In this document: piece after piece, positions 9,440 to 18,627 of the stretch
Layout of the letters: every line of letters begins with the position of its first letter
Position numbering within the stretch: position 1 is the stretch's first letter
Origin: an uncultured Alphaproteobacteria bacterium
GTDB lineage: Bacteria > Pseudomonadota > Alphaproteobacteria > Paracaedibacterales > CAIULA01
Reading direction: 5' to 3'
Assembly: GCA_903899945.1 (NCBI GenBank)
Contig: CAIULA010000016.1
Coordinates: 20,688-84,687, forward strand
Length of the DNA stretch: 64,000 nt
Made by a program: the position numbers and the translations under genes
The notes under the pieces: generated by a model
Told to the model about the DNA's origin: nothing
Databases searched by the model: none
The model's input: the letters and a program-made list of their open reading frames with translations, nothing else

Positions 9440-11344
9440 TTGAATAATACAACTCGTAATTTGTTTTTGTGGGCAGCTATTGGCGCTATCCTTTTTGTTA
9501 TCTTTCAGATGTTTCCAGGTTCATCCACTCGTCAAATAACACCACCCATTGCTTATTCGCAATTTATGAACGATGTGACTGACAATAAAGTCGAAGAAGT
9601 TACAATTAGTGGGCATAATATTCTTGGACGTACCAAAGATGGACGGACTTTTATAACATATGCTCCTGAAAATCCTGCAACAGTTACAAAGTTGCTGGAG
9701 AAAAATGTTCTTATTCGAGCCGTCCCGCCGGAACAAGAGGTTTCGCTCTTTCATTTGATTTTGCCTTGGTTACCGATTCTGTTACTTGCAGGTTTGACGT
9801 TCTATTCATTCAGGCAAATTCAATCAGGCGGTAATAAAGCCATGGGATTTGGTAAATCAAGGGCTAGATTAATGGGTGAAAAAACGACAAAAGTCACCTT
9901 TGAAGATGTTGCCGGTATTGACGAAGCAAAGCAAGAGCTTCAAGAAGTTGTTGATTTTCTGAAAGACCCTCAAAAATTTCAGCGTTTAGGTGGAAAAATC
10001 CCAAGGGGTGTCTTGCTTGTGGGGCCTCCGGGAACAGGTAAAACCTTATTAGCTAGAGCAATTGCCGGTGAAGCGGAAGTTCCTTTTTTCAGTATTTCAG
10101 GTTCTGACTTTGTGGAAATGTTCGTGGGTGTCGGCGCGAGCCGTGTTCGTGATATGTTTGAACAAGCGAAAAAAAATTCTCCTTGCATTATTTTTATTGA
10201 TGAAATTGATGCTGTTGGACGGCACCGCGGAGCAGGTCTTGGCGGCGGCAATGACGAGCGCGAGCAAACTCTGAACCAATTACTGGTTGAAATGGATGGC
10301 TTTGAGGAAAATCAAGGCGTTATTTTGGTAGCCGCAACCAATCGCCCTGATATTTTGGATCCCGCACTTTTGCGCCCAGGCCGTTTTGATCGCCAAGTTG
10401 TTGTCCCTAATCCTGATGTGATTGGCCGTGAAAAGATCTTAAAAGTTCACATGAGAAAACTGCCATTAGCGCCCAATGTTGATGCAAGGACAATTGCCAG
10501 AGGAACACCTGGGTTTTCAGGTGCTGACTTGGCTAACTTAGTGAATGAGGCTGCTTTGTTGGCTGCACGTAAAGGGAAACTCGCTGTTGGCATGCATGAG
10601 TTTGAACAAGCTAAAGATAAAGTATTAATGGGAGCAGAACGTCGTTCTATGGTCATGACGGATGATGAGAAGCGATTGACAGCTTACCACGAAGGTGGGC
10701 ATGCAATTGTTTCTTACTATACTCCGGAATCGGATCCTATTCATAAAGCGACCATTATTCCGCGTGGACGTGCGTTAGGTATGGTTATGCGTCTTCCAGA
10801 AGGTGATCGCATTTCCTTATCTCGTTCAAAACTTCTAGGAGACCTTAAGGTTGCTATGGGTGGGCGTATTGCAGAAGAGATGATTTTTGGCCCAGAAAAA
10901 GTCACGACTGGGGCTTCTTCTGACATTAAAATGGCAACCGATATCGCCTTTCGCATGATCACTGAATGGGGAATGAGCAAGAAGCTCGGTTTTCAAACCT
11001 ATGGTTCCCAGCAAGGCGAAGTCTTTTTAGGGTATTCTATGGGGCAAAACAAGACATTTTCAGAAGCGACTTCGAAAATTATTGACGAAGAGGTACGTTC
11101 TATTCTTGATGAATGTTATGAAATAGCTAGAAAGCTTTTAGAAGAGAAAATAGATAAATTGCATATTTTGGCCAAATCTTTATTAGAGCGTGAGACTCTT
11201 ACTGGGGATGAGATTCGAATTCTTTTAGAGGGAGGAACTTTACCAGAATTAGCCCTCTTAAATGATAGTGGAGATGGTCCTCGTATGAGTGTGCCTATTG
11301 CTGGTGGCTCTTCTGCATCTTCTCCGAACCTAAAGCCTGTTTAA
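9440..11344 (+). CDS. ftsH: ATP-dependent zinc metalloprotease FtsH
   Basis: A membrane-anchored AAA protease that degrades misfolded membrane proteins and regulatory targets. Two N-terminal hydrophobic segments (about 8-25 and 105-125) bracket a periplasmic domain. The AAA module shows Walker A GPPGTGKT, Walker [12 protein letters not shown] and the second region of homology [19 protein letters not shown]. The protease zinc site is HEGGHA. The TTG at 9440 is the start because GAGAGGA lies 8 nt upstream and no ATG fits. Its 634 residues are typical. glmM follows after 8 nt, the standard proteobacterial ftsH-glmM order. Confidence 0.97.
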   Translation: MNNTTRNLFLWAAIGAILFVIFQMFPGSSTRQITPPIAYSQFMNDVTDNKVEEVTISGHNILGRTKDGRTFITYAPENPATVTKLLEKNVLIRAVPPEQEVSLFHLILPWLPILLLAGLTFYSFRQIQSGGNKAMGFGKSRARLMGEKTTKVTFEDVAGIDEAKQELQEVVDFLKDPQKFQRLGGKIPRGVLLVGPPGTGKTLLARAIAGEAEVPFFSISGSDFVEMFVGVGASRVRDMFEQAKKNSPCIIFIDEIDAVGRHRGAGLGGGNDEREQTLNQLLVEMDGFEENQGVILVAATNRPDILDPALLRPGRFDRQVVVPNPDVIGREKILKVHMRKLPLAPNVDARTIARGTPGFSGADLANLVNEAALLAARKGKLAVGMHEFEQAKDKVLMGAERRSMVMTDDEKRLTAYHEGGHAIVSYYTPESDPIHKATIIPRGRALGMVMRLPEGDRISLSRSKLLGDLKVAMGGRIAEEMIFGPEKVTTGASSDIKMATDIAFRMITEWGMSKKLGFQTYGSQQGEVFLGYSMGQNKTFSEATSKIIDEEVRSILDECYEIARKLLEEKIDKLHILAKSLLERETLTGDEIRILLEGGTLPELALLNDSGDGPRMSVPIAGGSSASSPNLKPV

Positions 11345-11352
11345 GAGTAATT

Positions 11353-12726
11353 ATGCAATCTAAACTATTTGGAACCGATGGTGTTCGAGGTCAAGCCAAT
11401 TCTTGGCCTATGTCTCCGGATGTGATCTTAAAGCTTGCCGTAGCTTCGTCCCATTATTTTATACAAAAAATGCCTAGTGAATGGGTGCACGGTGATCATC
11501 GTTTTATGGTGGTTATCGGTAAAGATACGCGTTTATCTGGATACATGGTAGAAGCTGCTCTTATGGCAGGATTTGTTGCTATGGGTGCAGATGTTGTTCT
11601 TTTAGGACCATTGCCGACGCCAGCAGTTTCTATGTTAACTCGGTCTTTAAGGGCAAACCTAGGGGTCATGATTTCAGCTTCTCATAATCCGTTTGAAGAT
11701 AATGGAATTAAATTCTTTACAGCTGACGGTTATAAACTTTCTCAAGAAGATGAACAAAACATTGAACAGCTTGCTGCTTCCAACATCCCCTTGGCTTCTT
11801 CTGGAAAAGTCGGCAAAGCAAAGCGCCTTGATGACGCAGCAGGACGTTACATTGAATTCGCAAAAGCGACTTTTCCAAGAGGGCAGCGCCTCGATGGTTT
11901 AAAGATAGTTTTGGATTGTGCGCATGGTGCTGGTTATAAAGTTGCGCCTAAAGTCTTATGGGAACTGGGGGCAGATGTTATTCCAATTGGGATTGAGCCA
12001 AACGGGTTAAATATCAATAAAGACTGCGGCGCTACATCTCTTGATCTCTTGAAGGAAAAGGTTCTAGAGGAAAGGGCCGATCTTGGCATAGCTTTGGACG
12101 GCGATGCAGATCGCTTAATTATGATTGATGAAAATGGCGCTACTCTCGATGGTGATCAATTAATGGCCCTAATTGCAACTGTATGGCTTGCAAATGGTTC
12201 TCTTAAAGGAGGAGGGGTCGTTTCAACAGTTATGTCTAATCTTGGATTTGAAAGATATTTAAAGGGTAAGGGGCTTACCCTTCATAGAGCATCTGTTGGG
12301 GATCGCTGTGTTTTGGAAATGATGAGAGAAACAGGCTGTAATGTAGGCGGAGAGCAATCAGGCCATATTATTTTAAGTGATTATGCAACAACAGGAGATG
12401 GTTTGATAGCTGCTCTTCAGGTTTTAAGTCTATTGCAAAAAAGTAAATGCAAAGTCAGCGAATTAGCATCAACTTTTAGACCTGTTCCTCAGATTTTAAA
12501 GAATATGCGAATTGCCAATAAGATAGACCTGAATTCACCCTCAATGTCTCGGGCTATTCGTGGTGCAGAACAAGAACTTGGTGATTCTGGCCGTCTACTT
12601 GTAAGAGCATCCGGAACTGAACCGTTGATTCGCATTATGGCACAAGGAGATGATCAAAATCTTCTTTTAAAGATTGTTCATAATTTGGCTGAAATAATTA
12701 AGGGTTGTGGTAACTTAGCCGCATAA
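11353..12726 (+). CDS. glmM: phosphoglucosamine mutase
   Basis: Converts glucosamine-6-phosphate to glucosamine-1-phosphate on the way to UDP-GlcNAc, for peptidoglycan and LPS. The phosphoserine loop is MISASHNPFEDNGIKFF, the metal-binding loop is LDGDADRLIM, the sugar-binding loop is VGGEQSGHI, and the phosphate-binding C-terminal loop is VRASGTEPLIR. The product is 457 residues, slightly longer than usual because of an insertion near residue 40 (HYFIQKMPSEW). It sits 8 nt downstream of ftsH and is probably co-transcribed. Confidence 0.96.
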   Translation: MQSKLFGTDGVRGQANSWPMSPDVILKLAVASSHYFIQKMPSEWVHGDHRFMVVIGKDTRLSGYMVEAALMAGFVAMGADVVLLGPLPTPAVSMLTRSLRANLGVMISASHNPFEDNGIKFFTADGYKLSQEDEQNIEQLAASNIPLASSGKVGKAKRLDDAAGRYIEFAKATFPRGQRLDGLKIVLDCAHGAGYKVAPKVLWELGADVIPIGIEPNGLNINKDCGATSLDLLKEKVLEERADLGIALDGDADRLIMIDENGATLDGDQLMALIATVWLANGSLKGGGVVSTVMSNLGFERYLKGKGLTLHRASVGDRCVLEMMRETGCNVGGEQSGHIILSDYATTGDGLIAALQVLSLLQKSKCKVSELASTFRPVPQILKNMRIANKIDLNSPSMSRAIRGAEQELGDSGRLLVRASGTEPLIRIMAQGDDQNLLLKIVHNLAEIIKGCGNLAA

Positions 12727-12795
12727 AGAAATATCATTTCTGTATATCCGTTGCTATATTATTTAAATAGTTCTCTTCATACCTTTTAGGTTGCA

Positions 12796-14898
12796 TTGCT
12801 TAATTATCTAAGTGACGAAGCAAGAAATTGGTTTTTATGGTGGCCCGTCGGCATGGGGACGGGGGTTGTCGGCTATTTTTGGTTACCTTTTGAACCTCAG
12901 TTAATTTTCGTTCTTATTTTATTTTTTTGCACGGCTCTTTTCCTTATTTGGAATCTCTATTATTTCCGTCAAACTTCTTTTCAAAATGAAACCTCAATTC
13001 GTTTTTTTCTTTACGGGTTCCTTAGTTTAGTTGTTGGTTTTACGGTTGCCAAAGTTCGAACAGATACCCTTTCAACGCCTATGCTTGCCTATCAGTTAAA
13101 AGATGTTTTTATTACTGGCACTATAAAAGATATAGAACATCCACCTTATAAAAAAGGCAATAAAAGAAGATTATTATTAAATAATGTAGCTTATGAAGAA
13201 AATAATAATGCATTACCCCATACGCTTCGTCTTAATATTTCAGATCATTTCATCGATGGAAAGCCTGGAGATCGAATTAGATGTAAAGTTGACCTTTTAC
13301 CCATATCGCTCCCCTTAAGTTTATATGGTTATGATTTTCAACAGCAGGCCTATTTTTCTGGAATTGGTGCTGTGGGAAGAGTAAAAAAGCCTTGTGTTGT
13401 GATTGAAGTGGCGCATTCCACTTTTCTTTCAAACCTCAGATACCAATTGACACAAACCTTACGAAGGGCGATTCCAGGAGTCAATGGACAAATTGCCGCA
13501 GCCTTGGTAACTGGAGATCGTTCAGGTATCCCCAAAGATGTTAGACAGAGTTTCATAGATGCAGGAATTGCTCATATTTTAGCAATTTCAGGCCTTCATA
13601 TTAGTCTTGTTGCTGGTTTAATTTTTTTGATTGTTAGGCGAGGATTCGCGTTGATCCCCATTTTTATTGAGCGCTTTTTTATAAAAAAATGGGCCGCTCT
13701 TGTGTCAATTTTTGTAACTGGTGGCTATTTAGCGATTTCAGGATTTGGATTTCCAGCACAGAGGGCGTTTTTTATGACGGCTCTTGTTATGATTGGCATA
13801 TGTTTGGATAGAAATCCAATATCAATGCGATCTCTTTCAATAGCCGCAACTATTATTTTATTTTGTTTCCCAGAAAGCATCTTATCTATTAGCTTTCAAT
13901 TGTCATTTGCAGCCGTTATCGCATTGATTGCAACTTATGAAGTCGGATGGATTCCTTTGAAGGATTGGATTGCAAACGGGCATTGGTATAGAAAATATTT
14001 AGGGCATGGCTTTGGTATAATTTTGACAACTGTTGTTGCGACATTGGCAACGACCCCCTTGATTATTTACACTTTTAACCGTTTTACTTTACAGGCCATT
14101 TCAGGAAATTTATTAGCAATCCCTTTAACCAGTTTATGGATTATGCCAGCTGTTTTGCTAATCATTTTTTCCTTGGCATTTGGGAAATTTGTCTGGCTTT
14201 TTAAAATACTGGACTGTGGGATAGGGCTTTTAATATTTGTAGCCAAAGAGATCTCTCATTGGCCAGGAGCCGCAATTTTAGTAGCGACTCCCCATTATTT
14301 ATTTCTAATATTAACAACTGCCGGTGGGCTCTGGTTTTGTTTATGGAAACAGCGATGGAGATCGCTTGGTCTCATTCCCATAGGCTTATCTAGCTTTTTT
14401 CTTTTTTATGACCATCACCCGCAGGTGTATATATCAGAAGAAGTTATCGCCTATCGTTCGGCTGAAGCCTTAAATATCTCACCTACCAAACGTGGAGGTT
14501 TTGCTGTCGATATTTGGGCAAAAGAAGTAGGGTTAGATCAAATTAAATCATGGGGTAATCAGGTTATTTTTTATCCTCTTGAAATGAATAAGATAACGCT
14601 TATCTCAAATCCTTATTTAGATCAAAAAGGTCAAAAACGATCTTATACTGAAATTGTCAATTATGTTTCCGCATATTGTTCACAAAATTCTTGGTTAGTT
14701 AGCAACGGTTATGTCTGGAAGGTTTGCAGAGATAAAATTGATCCCTCACAAATTATTGACAGATTTCAGTTAAGTAAAAAGGGTGCACATTACCTTTGGG
14801 TTAATTCAAATGAAATTAAAGTTATAAGTGCAGGCGAACATTTTGGTAAACGGCCCTGGCGTGTAAAAGTCAGAAAAATAAAAAACCCAGCTAATTAG
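12796..14898 (+). CDS. comEC: ComEC/Rec2-family DNA uptake channel protein
   Basis: Predicted inner-membrane channel for single-stranded DNA during natural transformation. An N-terminal domain with paired helices and an OB-like segment is followed by the competence core, with GDRSGIPKDVRQSF, HILAISGLHISLVAG and SGFGFPAQRAF. The last ~160 residues lack the HxHxDH zinc ligands of the metallo-beta-lactamase domain. They do keep landmarks of the shorter alphaproteobacterial tail (RGGFAVDIW, KKGAHYLWV). The start is a TTG at 12796 after a TTTAGG stretch. The gene may be functional or a housekeeping relic; no other competence gene is visible here. It ends inside a bidirectional terminator. Confidence 0.88.
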   Translation: MLNYLSDEARNWFLWWPVGMGTGVVGYFWLPFEPQLIFVLILFFCTALFLIWNLYYFRQTSFQNETSIRFFLYGFLSLVVGFTVAKVRTDTLSTPMLAYQLKDVFITGTIKDIEHPPYKKGNKRRLLLNNVAYEENNNALPHTLRLNISDHFIDGKPGDRIRCKVDLLPISLPLSLYGYDFQQQAYFSGIGAVGRVKKPCVVIEVAHSTFLSNLRYQLTQTLRRAIPGVNGQIAAALVTGDRSGIPKDVRQSFIDAGIAHILAISGLHISLVAGLIFLIVRRGFALIPIFIERFFIKKWAALVSIFVTGGYLAISGFGFPAQRAFFMTALVMIGICLDRNPISMRSLSIAATIILFCFPESILSISFQLSFAAVIALIATYEVGWIPLKDWIANGHWYRKYLGHGFGIILTTVVATLATTPLIIYTFNRFTLQAISGNLLAIPLTSLWIMPAVLLIIFSLAFGKFVWLFKILDCGIGLLIFVAKEISHWPGAAILVATPHYLFLILTTAGGLWFCLWKQRWRSLGLIPIGLSSFFLFYDHHPQVYISEEVIAYRSAEALNISPTKRGGFAVDIWAKEVGLDQIKSWGNQVIFYPLEMNKITLISNPYLDQKGQKRSYTEIVNYVSAYCSQNSWLVSNGYVWKVCRDKIDPSQIIDRFQLSKKGAHYLWVNSNEIKVISAGEHFGKRPWRVKVRKIKNPAN

Positions 14899-14909
14899 AC
14901 TGGGTTTTT
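14881..14909. terminator. bidirectional intrinsic terminator between comEC and mucR
   Basis: AAAAACCCAG pairs with CTGGGTTTTT around the loop CTAATTAGA. An A-run precedes and a T-run follows, so it works on both strands. It overlaps the last codons of comEC and lies just after the mucR stop on the other strand. Confidence 0.85.
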
Positions 14910-14923
14910 ATTAACAAAATATT

Positions 14924-15352
14924 CTAGGCAACTCGACGGCTACGACGTCCTGTTAAGCCAAGACCTGTATTTTTAGCAATCTGGCTTCTCCGCTTTGCGT
15001 AGTTTGGAGACACGACAGGGTAATCTGCTGGAAGACCCCAACGTTCCTTGTATTGGTCTAAACTCATTTTATAAACTGTATTTAAATGGCGTTTCAGCAT
15101 TTGAAGTTTTTTACCATCTTCTAAGCAAACAATATACTCGTTTGTGACTGACTCAGAAATTGGAACTGCCGGTTGATGGGCAGGACGGTTTCTGAAACTG
15201 TTAGGAGTTTCGTTAGCCACAGATAGTGTTTGATAAATTTTAGCAATAACGGCAGGGATTTCTTCTAAAGTTACGGTATGGTTCGATAAATATGAAGAAA
15301 CCATATTAATTGTCATTTTAAATAAGTCGTTATGGGTTAGAATCTCAGACAC
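14924..15352 (-). CDS. mucR: MucR/Ros-family zinc-finger transcriptional regulator
   Basis: A DNA-binding regulator that in alphaproteobacteria controls envelope polysaccharide, motility and host-interaction genes. The core YIVCLEDGKKLQMLKRHL is the family's Cys2His2-like zinc finger. It is followed by the conserved MSLDQYKERWGLPADYP and a basic tail. It starts at GTG 15352, with TAAGGA about 10 nt upstream. At 142 residues it is full length. It is monocistronic. The family is nearly confined to alphaproteobacteria and is one of the best taxonomic markers here. Confidence 0.93.
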   Translation of the reverse strand: MSEILTHNDLFKMTINMVSSYLSNHTVTLEEIPAVIAKIYQTLSVANETPNSFRNRPAHQPAVPISESVTNEYIVCLEDGKKLQMLKRHLNTVYKMSLDQYKERWGLPADYPVVSPNYAKRRSQIAKNTGLGLTGRRSRRVA

Positions 15353-15539
15353 TTAGTTAATCCTTATAATAAACATTTTATGTATTTTATACTTCCCACA
15401 ATAAAAAAGACAATACTATTATTGGATCTAATAAATAATTTTTTTAGAGTTCATCTTGGCTTTTGAATGAGCCCGATTAACTTTGATCGACTGTAATGAT
15501 TGCTTATTTAAAATAATTCGGTAAATCTTTACACCTATC

Positions 15540-15720
15540 GCGTTTCAAAACCGGATTTCTGCGTCACTCTTGCGGCTCCTCGGGGTGGGCCCGATGGAGA
15601 ACCGTCATTGCGAGCGTAATCCAAAACGATCCAGAAAAGTTCTTATTTTTATGAAGCAAAACAGTCACGGGACAATACCGGATGTCCGCCCCAGATCGTC
15701 TTTTGCTTCGTTTCAAGGTC
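15540..15720. repeat. GC-rich intergenic repeat block (GTCATTGCGAGCG type)
   Basis: A patch much richer in G+C than its surroundings, with short mirrored pieces: GCGTCACTCTTGCGGCTCCTC on one side and GTCATTGCGAGCGTAATCC on the other. Dispersed intergenic repeats with the core GTCATTGCGAG...AATCCAG are common in Rickettsiales and related genomes. Open frames across it look like repeat translation rather than genes. The rest of the 15353-15812 gap holds only AT-rich sequence, presumably including the mucR promoter. Confidence 0.5.
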
Positions 15721-15812
15721 CGAATCCAACTTTTGCGATTTGTGGTTTTTTTCAATCAAACCAGAGAAACTAATAACTTTAAGTGGATTCTGTTCATTTA
15801 AAGTTTATAAAA

Positions 15813-15902
15813 TGGCGGATGGGGTGGGATTCGAACCCACGGAGAGCTTGCACCCTCGCCGGTTTTCAAGACCGGTGCCTTCAACCACTCGGCCACCCAT
15901 CC
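15813..15902 (-). tRNA. tRNA-Ser(UGA)
   Basis: On the minus strand the 90-nt sequence begins GGATGGGTGGCCGAGTGG and ends CCCATCCGCCA, giving a 7-bp acceptor stem, discriminator G and encoded CCA. The anticodon loop CTTGAAA has anticodon TGA between CCGGT and ACCGG arms. The long variable arm is typical of serine tRNAs. The T arm contains GGGTTCGAATCCC. Confidence 0.97.
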
Positions 15903-15920
15903 GTTTATTAGTAAATAAAC
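15903..15920 (-). terminator. short hairpin between the O-antigen ligase-like gene and tRNA-Ser
   Basis: GTTTATT pairs with AATAAAC around the loop AGTA, directly against the tRNA 5' end. It could terminate the upstream gene weakly, or act as a processing landmark. There is no strong T-run. Confidence 0.3.
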
Positions 15921-15964
15921 TTACGCACATATTGCCGCAAAACTGCCAAAACAGCAAGCCTAAA

Positions 15965-17185
15965 TTAATGCAGTTTAAAATGATCAGAGCGAATATAGGA
16001 AGCCATGATGCCGCCTAAAATCCAAAGGCTGGAAAGCCACCAATTCTGCCAAAATCCAAGATTAACATAGGCTACAAAGCTGACATTTATAAAAAGACTC
16101 AAAGTTAAAGCAGCTTTCATGCCACCCTGTAAAGATCTTATATAGCCGAGGCATTGATAATTAATAAGGGCTCCAAGAAGGGCACCAATGACCCCCAGTT
16201 CCAACCACCATTGCAAGGGTGCATTATGCGGGTGCATAGGAATGGCCTTTGTATAAATAAAAATTCGCTCTCCATTATGTTTTGTAAGGGGCCAATTTTT
16301 CATTTCACCTCCAACAGTTTCGTGGCGAGATGTATCAAGGCCATATCCTAAAGCCCACTTTTTTTCAATTTTTTGACTAATATCCTGCCATGTGTAGAGT
16401 CTATGAATATGGCTAAAAACGTGGATTTTCTCGTTAATTTGATGAATTCGTTCCGTGGTAAGGTAGGTGTTTATTGCAAAGGGTAAAGACATAATGAAAA
16501 TTGTAGAGATAACCTGCCCAAACCTACCGATGGAGGATGCCCATTTATAACCGAAACCCCCTAGAATCAGACCGGTAATAATGGAAAGAGGCGCAGTATC
16601 GCAGTCAATAACAAGCAGTAAAAGGGCCATTAAAATCAAAAAAAGAATGGAAATTATAAAATTGTATTTTTCCGCAAACCAAAGGGCAATAGGCCAAGCG
16701 GCTATGGTAAGCATAACGGCCAAAGGCACAAATGCCTTTGCTGAACTAATGTGCAAAAGGTTTTGCCAGGGATTGTGTAAAAGATAATCACCCAGCAACA
16801 AAATAGCTGCAACACAAACACCAGCTATAAGAAAGCTTAGAATCGTTTGAATGCTTTCAGATGGTTGTTGTAAAAGAAGGGCAGACCAACTAACACCCAA
16901 AATGAAATTTGCTAAAAGCCGCAACGTTAGTGATAAAGATGTGAAAGGGTCAACCGACCAAAAGCTGCTCAGTCCACCAAAGGCAATAAGAGATAAAATA
17001 CTCAAAAGGAAAGGGTGACGTATAAGTTGAGAAATTGATTTTCTGGCTATTAGAAAACCTAATATACCTCCTACTGCGAGAATCCATGTTGCACTTCTTG
17101 AAAAAAAGAAAGCGAGAGGGAATAATAAAAAAACCAGGGTAGATATAATGATTTTTTCGTGTTTTTGTAACACAGCAATACTCAT
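15965..17185 (-). CDS. O-antigen ligase / polymerase-like membrane protein
   Basis: A polytopic membrane protein of 406 residues with roughly ten to twelve hydrophobic segments. A large non-membrane loop (about residues 265-330) contains YGLDTSRHE and AIPMHPHNAPLQWWLELG. The HPHN...ELG signature is characteristic of the WaaL/Wzy O-antigen ligase superfamily, which attaches glycans to lipid A core in the periplasm. The start ATG at 17185 overlaps the stop of the EVE-domain gene (ATGA), so it is the last member of the minus-strand run from gltX. Whether it acts as ligase or polymerase cannot be told from sequence. Confidence 0.8.
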   Translation of the reverse strand: MSIAVLQKHEKIIISTLVFLLFPLAFFFSRSATWILAVGGILGFLIARKSISQLIRHPFLLSILSLIAFGGLSSFWSVDPFTSLSLTLRLLANFILGVSWSALLLQQPSESIQTILSFLIAGVCVAAILLLGDYLLHNPWQNLLHISSAKAFVPLAVMLTIAAWPIALWFAEKYNFIISILFLILMALLLLVIDCDTAPLSIITGLILGGFGYKWASSIGRFGQVISTIFIMSLPFAINTYLTTERIHQINEKIHVFSHIHRLYTWQDISQKIEKKWALGYGLDTSRHETVGGEMKNWPLTKHNGERIFIYTKAIPMHPHNAPLQWWLELGVIGALLGALINYQCLGYIRSLQGGMKAALTLSLFINVSFVAYVNLGFWQNWWLSSLWILGGIMASYIRSDHFKLH

Positions 17186-17586
17186 AAACTATGCTCTAGA
17201 ATCGCTTTCCATTCATCTGCGCCAATGGGCATAACTGAAAGCCTTGATTGTTTAACAAGGGCGATATCAGAAAGCCTATTATCCTTTTTAATAACTTCTA
17301 AATTAACAGGTTTGTTTAATTCCATTAAATATCTAACGTCTACCATCACAAAACGACCCGTTTCATCGGTCGGATCAGGATAAGCTGTTTTGATAACTTC
17401 TACAATTCCAACAATACTTTTTTCAGAGACGGAGTGGTAAAAAAAACATTGATCACCAATTTGCATAGCTTTTAGGTTATTGGCTGCTTGATAATTTCGA
17501 ACACCGTCCCAGTGGGTAACATTATGTTTCTTTTGATCTGCCCATGACCAACTCCCAGGTTCTGTTTTTATCAGCCAATAGTTCAT
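17182..17586 (-). CDS. EVE domain-containing protein
   Basis: A 134-residue single-domain protein with the EVE/PUA-like signature: MNYWLIKTEPGSWSW at the start, WDGVRNYQAANNLKAM, GDQCFFYHS and a final RLSVMPI. Family members are thought to bind modified bases in nucleic acids, as do their YTH-domain relatives. A cellular role is not established. It is coupled to the O-antigen ligase-like gene by an ATGA overlap and lies 12 nt after gpsA. Confidence 0.9.
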   Translation of the reverse strand: MNYWLIKTEPGSWSWADQKKHNVTHWDGVRNYQAANNLKAMQIGDQCFFYHSVSEKSIVGIVEVIKTAYPDPTDETGRFVMVDVRYLMELNKPVNLEVIKKDNRLSDIALVKQSRLSVMPIGADEWKAILEHSL

Positions 17587-17598
17587 AAGTTTTTTCCC

Positions 17599-18612
17599 TT
17601 AAGATTCTTCCCATGTTGTTTGCCGTGCTAAAAGGGATCTGATCACATCATCAACTTTTTCATTATGATACAAAATTTTATAAACAGCTTCACAAATAGG
17701 CATTGATATAGATTTCAGCGTTGAAAGTTTATGAACAGCTTCGGCTGTATAAAGGCCTTCTGCTACTGTGTGACTGTGTTTCAGAATATCTTCTAATTTT
17801 CTTCCCGTTCCTAAAGCAATTCCTAGGCTCATATTACGAGATTGCGGACTTGAGCAAGTTAATGTCAAATCCCCTACAGCGGCAAGGCCTAAAAATGTTT
17901 CCAGTTTTCCGCCCAAAGCGAGGCCCAGTCTTCTCATTTCTGCAAGGCCTCTTGTTATAAGGGCTGCATTAGCATTGTTTCCAAGATTCTTTCCTATAAC
18001 AATTCCGCTGGCAATTGCAATGACGTTTTTTATAGCTCCTGCAACTTGAACACCAATAGGATCATCACTGGCATAAATTCTATAAAATGGATTCCTTAAG
18101 GTTTCTATTAAACTAAAGGCAAATTCAGGAACAGAAGCAGCTAGGGTAGCCGCAGCAGGTAATCCTTGAGCAATTTCAATTGCAAAGTTAGGACCTGACA
18201 ATACAGCCAACGGATTCGGTAATTCTTTACCGATAACAGCTGATAAAAGAGAGTTTTCATCAATGATTTCGCTATGGGCATCGATTCCCTTAGAGCATAT
18301 GACGATGGGGACATGAGAAAGTAGGCATGCTTTAAGTTTTTGTGCTATTTCCCCGGAGTGCTGAGCTGGGATAACCCACAAAACAATATCGGCATTTTTT
18401 AAAGATTCGAATTCAGAACTCACTTGTATTTCAGGGCTTATAGAAATGTCCTTTAGATATTTTGCATTTTCTCTTGTTCTTTGAATCTCTTCAGCTTGTT
18501 CAGCGCGACGAGGAAGAAGAGAAACATGATGACCCGTTTTAAGCATAGCAATACTTAAAGCTGTGCCCCATGCGCCTGCACCTAAGATACAAATTCGTTT
18601 TTTGTTGGTCAT
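17599..18612 (-). CDS. gpsA: NAD(P)-dependent glycerol-3-phosphate dehydrogenase
   Basis: Reduces dihydroxyacetone phosphate to sn-glycerol-3-phosphate for phospholipid synthesis. The Rossmann motif is LGAGAWGTALS. The catalytic region shows SGPNFAIEIAQG, AGAIKNVIAIASG and GLAEMRRLG, and the loop TCSSPQSRNMSLG is also conserved. At 337 residues it is full length. It is placed after tsaD in the same direction with a 15-nt gap, a common alphaproteobacterial order. Confidence 0.96.
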   Translation of the reverse strand: MTNKKRICILGAGAWGTALSIAMLKTGHHVSLLPRRAEQAEEIQRTRENAKYLKDISISPEIQVSSEFESLKNADIVLWVIPAQHSGEIAQKLKACLLSHVPIVICSKGIDAHSEIIDENSLLSAVIGKELPNPLAVLSGPNFAIEIAQGLPAAATLAASVPEFAFSLIETLRNPFYRIYASDDPIGVQVAGAIKNVIAIASGIVIGKNLGNNANAALITRGLAEMRRLGLALGGKLETFLGLAAVGDLTLTCSSPQSRNMSLGIALGTGRKLEDILKHSHTVAEGLYTAEAVHKLSTLKSISMPICEAVYKILYHNEKVDDVIRSLLARQTTWEES

Positions 18613-18627
18613 TGATTATCGTCTTTT

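Noticed and set aside
12796..14898. Truncated comEC pseudogene
   Set aside because: The missing metallo-beta-lactamase zinc site at first suggests truncation, but the tail keeps landmarks of the shorter alphaproteobacterial form and the frame is whole.
15564..16018. Open frames across the repeat block and tRNA-Ser
   Set aside because: They cover repeat DNA and a tRNA gene, and their translations are typical of such sequence.
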